Assembly: GCA_965145485.1 (NCBI GenBank)
Contig: CBCTCU010000037.1
Coordinates: 1-26,959, forward strand
Direction of reading: 5' to 3'
Length of the DNA: 26,959 nucleotides
Source: CABQCM01 sp965145485
Lineage (GTDB): Bacteria > Bacillota > Clostridia > Oscillospirales > Acutalibacteraceae
Positions 22,246 through 26,959 of the stretch are shown piece after piece. Position numbers and translations under genes: made by a program. The first letter of the stretch is position 1. Each line of letters opens with the position of its first letter. Below the pieces are notes generated by a model. It had not been told where the DNA came from. It did not search any database and saw nothing but the letters and a program-made list of their open reading frames with translations.

Positions 22246-25146
22246 TTAAGGGTTGGAGGGCTCATCCGGGACAAAGACGATGTCGCGGAAATAGTTGATA
22301 TAGGCAGGATGGAATGCATCGGGCATCGCCCCGAGGGTGACGGAATACAAGCCGCTGGCCTGGTAGGTGATCAGGTCGCCGTTGCAGATGGGCCCGTTAA
22401 AGCTGTTATCCGCCCCCAGGCCGCGTGGATAGTAGGTGTCCTCGCTGTTGGAAACCGAAATAATGTAATCCTGGTTGGCCTCAATCGCAATGGGCCGCGG
22501 CAATTCATATTCCTGCCAGCCTCTCCAGCCCGAATCCACTTCCCATTCCCAGGGGCCGTCGATCAAGGTTTGGGTCTCACAATCCCAAAGGCTGACCGAG
22601 TGGATTCCGCCTTCCTCCTCGCAGGTGTAAATGCGTACTTTGGTTATGACGCCGTCCACCTTGGCGGAGAAGCGGGTACCAAGCTCATACCGTCCGGTAT
22701 GGTGATCAAAGTCGGTGGGCACCTGGGTGGTCATAATGGTCTGTGCATTGGATTTGAAAACAATGTCGCGGAAAAAGTTGGTCGACGTTGTCTGGTTCGG
22801 CATAGCGCCGGACGTATCGGTGTATACGCCGCTGTCGGCAAAGGTGACCAGGTCGCCGTTTTCAACCGGCTGGGCCAGTTGGCCCTCACCCATGGCACAC
22901 TGCGCATTGGCATCCCCCGAGACCGCAATGACATATTCCTTATCCCCCTGGATAGCCACCGGCTCGGGCAGGGTAAAGTACTGCCAGCTTTCCAGCCCGG
23001 CCGCCACGTTCCATTCAAAGGGTCCGGCAACCAATTCCCCGGTCTCATAGTCCCACAAACGGACGGTGCGAAGGCCGGATTCCTGCCCGCCGGTATAAAT
23101 GCGCACTTTCGTGATGGCGCCGCTGACCTTGGCGGAAAAGCGCGTGCCAAGCTCGGCATGGCCCTTGTCAAACGTCTCCGGCTGCTGTGCGGTAAAGATA
23201 CTCTGGTTGTAGATATCGCCGCTGCCCACCGAAACCGAATCGATTCTCGCCCAGCCGTCGACCGCATTGCCGCGCTCGATACCGACTTGATAATTGCCGG
23301 CTTCGGGCACCTCAAAGCTCCAGCTCACTTGCGCCCACTCGGTATTGCTGAACTCCTTGGATGCGATCAGCTCCTGCGTATTCAGGTCTCTAACAAACAT
23401 CCTGCACGCAGCGCCGCTGCTTTGCACCTTGGCGTTAAACTGGTAGGTCTGGCCATCATAGAGCTTGATTCCCTGGTAAAGGGAGGCGTTCCCTTCTTCC
23501 AGGTGATCGATGTAGCCGTACCATTCGCCGTCCTGCCCCACGCTGTCGTTTTTCGCGCCGGCCGATTCGGCGTTATCGTTCGGCCTCGACACCCAGTAGG
23601 CATCGCCGGTGTACTCAAAGTCCCCGTTGTGCATGGAGGCCATGCTGTCATAGCCGTGGACACTGCTGAGGGGAGTCTCATAGAAATTGCTTTGGATCGA
23701 GCCGATCTCATTGTTCCTAAACCAAATGTCCTTCACTGGGCTGGGTTCCACAGCCTCGTCAAACAGGTTGTCGTTCCAAATCCCCATAGTTTGGAAATAA
23801 TTGTCGTTGACATAGACACGGCTGACCTCGACCAGATGCTGGTCGGGGCAGCCCGACCCCCAGATAATCATGGCGAAAGCCTTGTAGATATCCTCGGTAA
23901 GCTCACAATGGTTGTTGTCAACCTGAATGTTTTTGCTGGGCTGAGGATCGGCCGAGGACCACCACGTTCCACCGCGGGGATCGTTGTAAGAGGCAAAAAT
24001 ATAAATGCCGTCGTCGCCCGTATACAGATTCGATTCGGTGATGCGGATATCCTGGGAATTCATCAGGGAAATACCGTCGGTATTGCCGTCAATCGGCTCC
24101 TTGATCGTCACGCCTTTGATCAACCCGTGGTCGCAGGTGTAGGGCATCATGGCGTACGTACTGTATTGCTGGATGGTGATATCGGATATCTCAAACCCGC
24201 TCACCCGGTAAAGTCCGATCGGGCAGACATGCAGCGTGGTGTCTTCGCTGGCGCCGCGGGTCATTTCAATCGTCCCTTTTCCGGTAATGACAACGTTGGT
24301 CGTCCCTTCCCCAGCATACACAAGAGGATAGTTCTCATACCAGGTGTGGCCAAACATCACGTCCATCGAATCGTGGCCGTATTTGGGAGCATACGCTTCA
24401 TATGAGTCGCCTGCCGGGCGGACATAATCGTCCGGATTGCCGCTCTGCTTTAGTTTTGCGCCATCCTCAAAATACAGGACAATATTGCTCTTGAGAATCA
24501 GATTGCCGGTCAAGAAGGTTTTGTCTCCCGTGAGGCACACCGTACCGCCGCCCGCAGCGTAGGCATCGTCAATTGCCGCCTGGATGGCCGCGCGATCGTT
24601 GGTCTCGCCATCGCCCTTGGCGTTGTAGGGCGCTTCGGTGACCCGAATCATATTTTCCAGATCGGGCTTGATGCCAGGGCCTGGATCGGGATCAAAGCTG
24701 ATATCCGGCTCAGGGTCGGGTGTGGGCTCCGGATCGGGGTCGGGATCAGGATCCGGGTCGGGGTCCGGATCGGGGTCGGGGTCTGGATCCGGGTCTGGAT
24801 CGGGGTCCGGGTCGGGATCGGGGTCCGGATCGGGGTCAGCATTCTCTACCGGGAAGCGATCAATCAGCTCTACAGAATACTGAAGGATGGTGAGAGCGTC
24901 TACGGCATCCACCACATCATTCCCATCCACATCGGCCCGGGTGAAGTCCTCGCCCGATAAAAGCTTCAGCTCCACCGAATGCTGTAATGCAGCCAGGGCA
25001 TCCCCTGCGTCGATCTTTTGATCGGCGTTCGCGTCTCCAATCGGCAGCCCGGACTCGGTGGCGCCCAAGCCGCTGACCGTCAAGCAGCCCAGTCCCAGCG
25101 CCACGCTCAGAAAAGCCGACAGAAAACGTTTCCAACTTTTTCTCAT
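22246..25146 (-). CDS. Secreted multidomain GH28-like beta-helix protein with N-terminal dockerin
   Basis: This protein has 966 residues. Residues 1-29 are a signal peptide. Residues 37-95 are a type I dockerin with two calcium-loop repeats (GDANADQKIDAGD at 37-49, ADVDGNDVVDAVD at 71-83). Residues 103-162 are an Asp-Pro linker. Residues 165 to about 500 are a right-handed beta-helix of the GH28 (polygalacturonase) type with NTDG at 355-358 and GDDG at 377-380, supplying the expected three Asp. The usual GHG histidine motif is not obvious, so substrate and activity are uncertain. About 505-650 is a CBM4/9-like beta-sandwich; about 650-800 and 802-966 are two DUF4082 domains (both with ELGTRFSAKV, near ITKVRIYT). 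The dockerin implies docking to a cohesin scaffold outside the cell. The ribosome site AAGAGGG precedes the ATG. Confidence 0.85.
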   Translation of the reverse strand: MRKSWKRFLSAFLSVALGLGCLTVSGLGATESGLPIGDANADQKIDAGDALAALQHSVELKLLSGEDFTRADVDGNDVVDAVDALTILQYSVELIDRFPVENADPDPDPDPDPDPDPDPDPDPDPDPDPDPDPDPDPDPEPTPDPEPDISFDPDPGPGIKPDLENMIRVTEAPYNAKGDGETNDRAAIQAAIDDAYAAGGGTVCLTGDKTFLTGNLILKSNIVLYFEDGAKLKQSGNPDDYVRPAGDSYEAYAPKYGHDSMDVMFGHTWYENYPLVYAGEGTTNVVITGKGTIEMTRGASEDTTLHVCPIGLYRVSGFEISDITIQQYSTYAMMPYTCDHGLIKGVTIKEPIDGNTDGISLMNSQDIRITESNLYTGDDGIYIFASYNDPRGGTWWSSADPQPSKNIQVDNNHCELTEDIYKAFAMIIWGSGCPDQHLVEVSRVYVNDNYFQTMGIWNDNLFDEAVEPSPVKDIWFRNNEIGSIQSNFYETPLSSVHGYDSMASMHNGDFEYTGDAYWVSRPNDNAESAGAKNDSVGQDGEWYGYIDHLEEGNASLYQGIKLYDGQTYQFNAKVQSSGAACRMFVRDLNTQELIASKEFSNTEWAQVSWSFEVPEAGNYQVGIERGNAVDGWARIDSVSVGSGDIYNQSIFTAQQPETFDKGHAELGTRFSAKVSGAITKVRIYTGGQESGLRTVRLWDYETGELVAGPFEWNVAAGLESWQYFTLPEPVAIQGDKEYVIAVSGDANAQCAMGEGQLAQPVENGDLVTFADSGVYTDTSGAMPNQTTSTNFFRDIVFKSNAQTIMTTQVPTDFDHHTGRYELGTRFSAKVDGVITKVRIYTCEEEGGIHSVSLWDCETQTLIDGPWEWEVDSGWRGWQEYELPRPIAIEANQDYIISVSNSEDTYYPRGLGADNSFNGPICNGDLITYQASGLYSVTLGAMPDAFHPAYINYFRDIVFVPDEPSNP
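24665..24837 (-). repeat. Asp-Pro dipeptide repeat (hexanucleotide repeat) linker
   Basis: The - strand codes for about 18 consecutive Asp-Pro pairs, then a looser part with PEPTPDPEPD and DPDPGPG. Codons vary between units (GAC/GAT, CCC/CCG/CCA), so the array is old and kept at protein level, not a fresh slippage tract. Such acidic, proline-rich linkers separate dockerins from catalytic domains. The opposite strand shows a false Gly-Ser frame. Confidence 0.9.
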
Positions 25147-25676
25147 ACAAACCCTCTTTTCTATGGATTGTTGTTCTGGTAATCATTTTAAACAGATTAT
25201 TATTTATTGCACATGTGCTAAATGGATAAACTTAAAAACTTAATGTTGTTCACTATTCACAAACGTCTCGCCCTCCTCCATTGCGGCCGCGAAGTACCGT
25301 TTCCCTGCATGCCTCCCGGCATCAGACAATCATCGGACGCTTGTATTCCCAGCCCCGCCCTCTCTCAATCCACCGTCACCGCCCGCATCAGCCTGCAATA
25401 CCGGGGCGCACGGCATCCGGCTCCAATCCCTCGCTTGTACCTTACCCCGCCGCTCATCCGTGAATTTGCGGGCATGGAGGCAAGGGCATTCGGTTTCTCT
25501 GCCTTCGGATAACGACTCCCTTCGCCGCCTTCGTCGAGCGGGATCGGTTAGCCCATGCCAGCAGTACCGGTGGATGCCGGTTTATACCGATCAATACACC
25601 GGCCGCACAAGGGAACCAAAGTCCCCTGTGCGGCCGGTGTGTTTTCTCATTGGCAAATGTGCGGACCGAGAGAGTA
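25147..25676. other. 530-bp intergenic region between the two secreted hydrolase genes
   Basis: The part next to the GH28-like gene (25147-25260) is AT-rich and should contain its promoter; it includes a perfect 10-bp palindrome, GCACATGTGC (25209-25218), a possible operator. The next 300 bases are C-rich with no credible gene. The region ends with a strong hairpin after the GH25 gene. Confidence 0.55.
25596..25646. terminator. Long GC-rich hairpin between the hydrolase genes
   Basis: ACACCGGCCGCACA (25596-25609) pairs perfectly with TGTGCGGCCGGTGT (25627-25640); an inner GGGA/TCCC pair extends it. GTTTTCTC follows on the + side. It lies 36 bases past the stop of the - strand GH25 gene and is probably its 3' end, though the T-run favours rightward termination. 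Confidence 0.7.
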
Positions 25677-26462
25677 TTACAGATTGCCTGCTTTGCGGCG
25701 ATATCCCGTCAGAGCAGCCGCCAATGCGGCGCAGCCGACGCCAAAGGCTGCTGCAACCGGGAACAGATCGCCCGTCTTAGGCGGCGCCGGGCTTTGCGGT
25801 ATCAGGGCGGCGGAGGTAAACCGGTCGAGGTCAACCGACCCGTCGATCCCGGCGACCTCCCCCTGGTCGGAGTACTGAAACCCGGCCCATGCATCCCAGG
25901 GGCCAAGGGACCCCAAATCGGTCCGGCTGTAGTCGGCAACCCACAAGGGATACCTCGCTAGGGCCTGGTCCCAGAGGCTTTCCACGTTGGCATAGTCGGT
26001 ATAAAACAGGGGGGTGACGTTGGTGTTTTCCTCTACGCGCTGGGCAAAAGCCAACGCCACGCCGTTGATCTGCTCGCGCGAAAGGTCCCCGAACTGCTCG
26101 TAGTCTACCGCCGGACGGCAATCGTAGGCATAACCCTCGATCAGCGAGGTAAAATAATCCGCCTGCTCGCGGGCCTGCTGTGCGTCGGTCGCGGTGACGA
26201 AGTAGTAAAAGCCGACCTTCAGCCCGGCATCCAGCGCCTCCTGCGCATTCTGGCGAAACCGGAGATCTTCCTCCATCCCCTCGCCCGCGCGGATATAGAC
26301 GATCTCAATCCCGGCATCCCTGACCTTTGAAAAGTCAATGTCACCCTGCCATACGCTGACGTCAACGCCTTCGTAAACCTCCTGGGCCGAGGCGGCAAAG
26401 CTCGACAGCGCGCACAATCCAATCAGCAGAAACAGAGCACAGAGCTTGCGTAACCGTTTCAT
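25677..26462 (-). CDS. Secreted, wall-anchored GH25 muramidase (lysozyme)
   Basis: This 261-residue protein has a signal peptide (about 1-26, ending ASAQ). The GH25 domain (31-217) shows VDVSVWQGDIDFSKV with Asp34, FYYFVTATD, the acidic VDYEQFG with Asp120 and Glu122 as likely catalytic pair, PLFYTDYANVESLW and WAGFQYSDQGEVAGIDGSVDLD. It would cleave the MurNAc-GlcNAc bond of peptidoglycan. The C-terminus has PPKTGD (227-232), a hydrophobic helix (about 233-252) and a basic YRRK tail, a sortase-type sorting signal in which the first Leu is replaced by Pro. Signal and anchor mark it as a cell enzyme, not a phage endolysin. A strong ribosome site (AAAGGAGG) precedes ATG 26462. Confidence 0.9.
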   Translation of the reverse strand: MKRLRKLCALFLLIGLCALSSFAASAQEVYEGVDVSVWQGDIDFSKVRDAGIEIVYIRAGEGMEEDLRFRQNAQEALDAGLKVGFYYFVTATDAQQAREQADYFTSLIEGYAYDCRPAVDYEQFGDLSREQINGVALAFAQRVEENTNVTPLFYTDYANVESLWDQALARYPLWVADYSRTDLGSLGPWDAWAGFQYSDQGEVAGIDGSVDLDRFTSAALIPQSPAPPKTGDLFPVAAAFGVGCAALAAALTGYRRKAGNL

Positions 26463-26539
26463 AACATCCTCCTTTCTGTTATCAATCTATGACCGAACCG
26501 GACAAAGGGTGCCCTGAAAGCCGCCGCTCCAAAGAGTAA

Positions 26540-26575
26540 ACGCCGCCTGCCGCGCTCGGGGGCGGCAGGCGGCGT
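26540..26575. terminator. 14-bp perfect stem between GH25 gene and small + strand gene
   Basis: ACGCCGCCTGCCGC (26540-26553) pairs with GCGGCAGGCGGCGT (26562-26575) around GCTCGGGG. On the - strand it is followed by TTTACTCTTT, so it could stop leftward transcripts coming from the right; on the + side ATCCCTTTC follows. It insulates the two divergent genes. Confidence 0.5.
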
Positions 26576-26639
26576 ATCCCTTTCGGGCTGCATGAAAGGC
26601 CTTGCTTGAGCGCAAACTATCCCGGAAAGGAGAGGACCT

Positions 26640-26831
26640 ATGAAACGTTTTTTAATGTGCAGCTACGGCGCGGTTGCCATCGCGCAGGATGCGCCCGCCC
26701 AGGCCGAATTACTGGACACGGTCGCCGTCAGCCGCGAGGAGCGTTACCGGGTGTGGAAGGCCGGCGAGGAGCTCTGCGCCGTGCGGGTGGAGTGGAATCC
26801 ATCCTCATTCCCGTCCTATCCAGCACCGTAG
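26640..26831 (+). CDS. Small hypothetical protein (63 residues)
   Basis: The ATG at 26640 has a strong AAAGGAG ribosome site nine bases upstream, and codon use is GC-rich like the host genes. The product starts MKRFLMCSYGAVAIAQ, continues with charged TVAVSREERYRVWKAGEELCAVRVEW and ends in a Pro/Ser tail (NPSSFPSYPAP). There is no clear signal peptide, and no family is recognised. The sequence after it degenerates into repeats, so it may be an orphan gene next to an inserted element. Confidence 0.6.
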   Translation: MKRFLMCSYGAVAIAQDAPAQAELLDTVAVSREERYRVWKAGEELCAVRVEWNPSSFPSYPAP

Positions 26832-26888
26832 ACGCCGCGAAGGACCAAAAAAGCCTGCGCTGCGGCCGCTAAGGCAGCCAAAAATCCC

Positions 26889-26959
26889 CCCTGTGTAGTA
26901 AGCAAAAACTGGACAGGTCCAGTAAAAACGGACAGTGACAAAATACCCCCTGATGTAGG
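26889..26959. repeat. Insertion-sequence-end-like repeats at the right edge
   Basis: ACTGGAC-AG-GTCCAGT (26908-26923) is an inverted repeat with a two-base centre. AAAAACTGGACAG is echoed by AAAAACGGACAG shortly after, and CCCCCTGTGTAG by CCCCCTGATGTAG. Such paired short repeats are common at the ends of IS3-like elements. No transposase is in the window, so this is tentative. Confidence 0.35.

Noticed and set aside
22078..24405. 775-residue open frame on the + strand
   Set aside because: It lies antisense to the GH28-like gene, has no ribosome site or family features, and results from the GC-rich codon pattern of the real gene.
24638..24883. Gly-Ser repeat protein on the + strand
   Set aside because: It is the reverse reading of the Asp-Pro linker repeat; the - strand frame continues into real domains on both sides.
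25677..26462. GH25 gene as the phage endolysin
   Set aside because: It has a signal peptide and wall anchor, lies on the host side of the junction and is in the opposite orientation.

Overview
This window looks like a spore-forming, fairly GC-rich member of the Clostridia (probably the Oscillospiraceae/Ruminococcaceae side). Evidence: a recognisable SpoIIID N-terminus, a type I dockerin, a clostridial-type holin, a PPKTGD-type wall anchor and Gram-positive Shine-Dalgarno sites throughout. Two different genomic contexts meet inside it.

Positions 1 to about 16,180 are the late-gene end of a podovirus-like prophage, all on the + strand and tightly packed: a partial XhlA-like membrane protein, a holin, the large terminase, a small membrane protein, the portal, a probable scaffold, the major capsid protein, several small connector genes, a beta-rich tail hub/nozzle protein, a coiled-coil probable ejection protein, and a 2,002-residue giant with features of ejected polyvalent proteins. 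A terminator follows the giant. No integrase, repressor or replication gene is visible, so these must lie left of the window. The most unusual phage feature is a row of three hairpins just before the scaffold gene. Their stems differ but all three carry the same seven-base loop.

At about 16,178-16,186 the phage stops inside a host gene. On the - strand, 16,300 to 16,148 encodes the first 40 residues of the mother-cell sporulation regulator SpoIIID, broken inside its helix-turn-helix and followed by ten unrelated phage-derived residues. A possible sigma-E promoter precedes it. This looks like the right attachment junction of an element that interrupts spoIIID, comparable in logic to skin elements in sigK. 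It is the main discovery candidate.

Positions 16,773 to 21,298 hold a - strand operon: a promoter, an initiating undecaprenyl-phosphate sugar transferase, and then the three UDP-L-FucNAc synthesis enzymes CapE, CapF and CapG, ending in a 32-bp perfect palindrome used as terminator. Divergent to it is a small ribbon-helix-helix regulator. The shared AT-rich region holds a tandem 23-bp direct repeat overlapping promoter-like sequences in both directions, a likely operator.

The right part carries a hairpin-rich intergenic stretch, a secreted 966-residue GH28-like beta-helix protein (N-terminal dockerin, Asp-Pro linker, carbohydrate-binding-like domain, two DUF4082 domains), a secreted wall-anchored GH25 muramidase, a small unknown gene, and at the extreme right repeats that resemble insertion-sequence ends.
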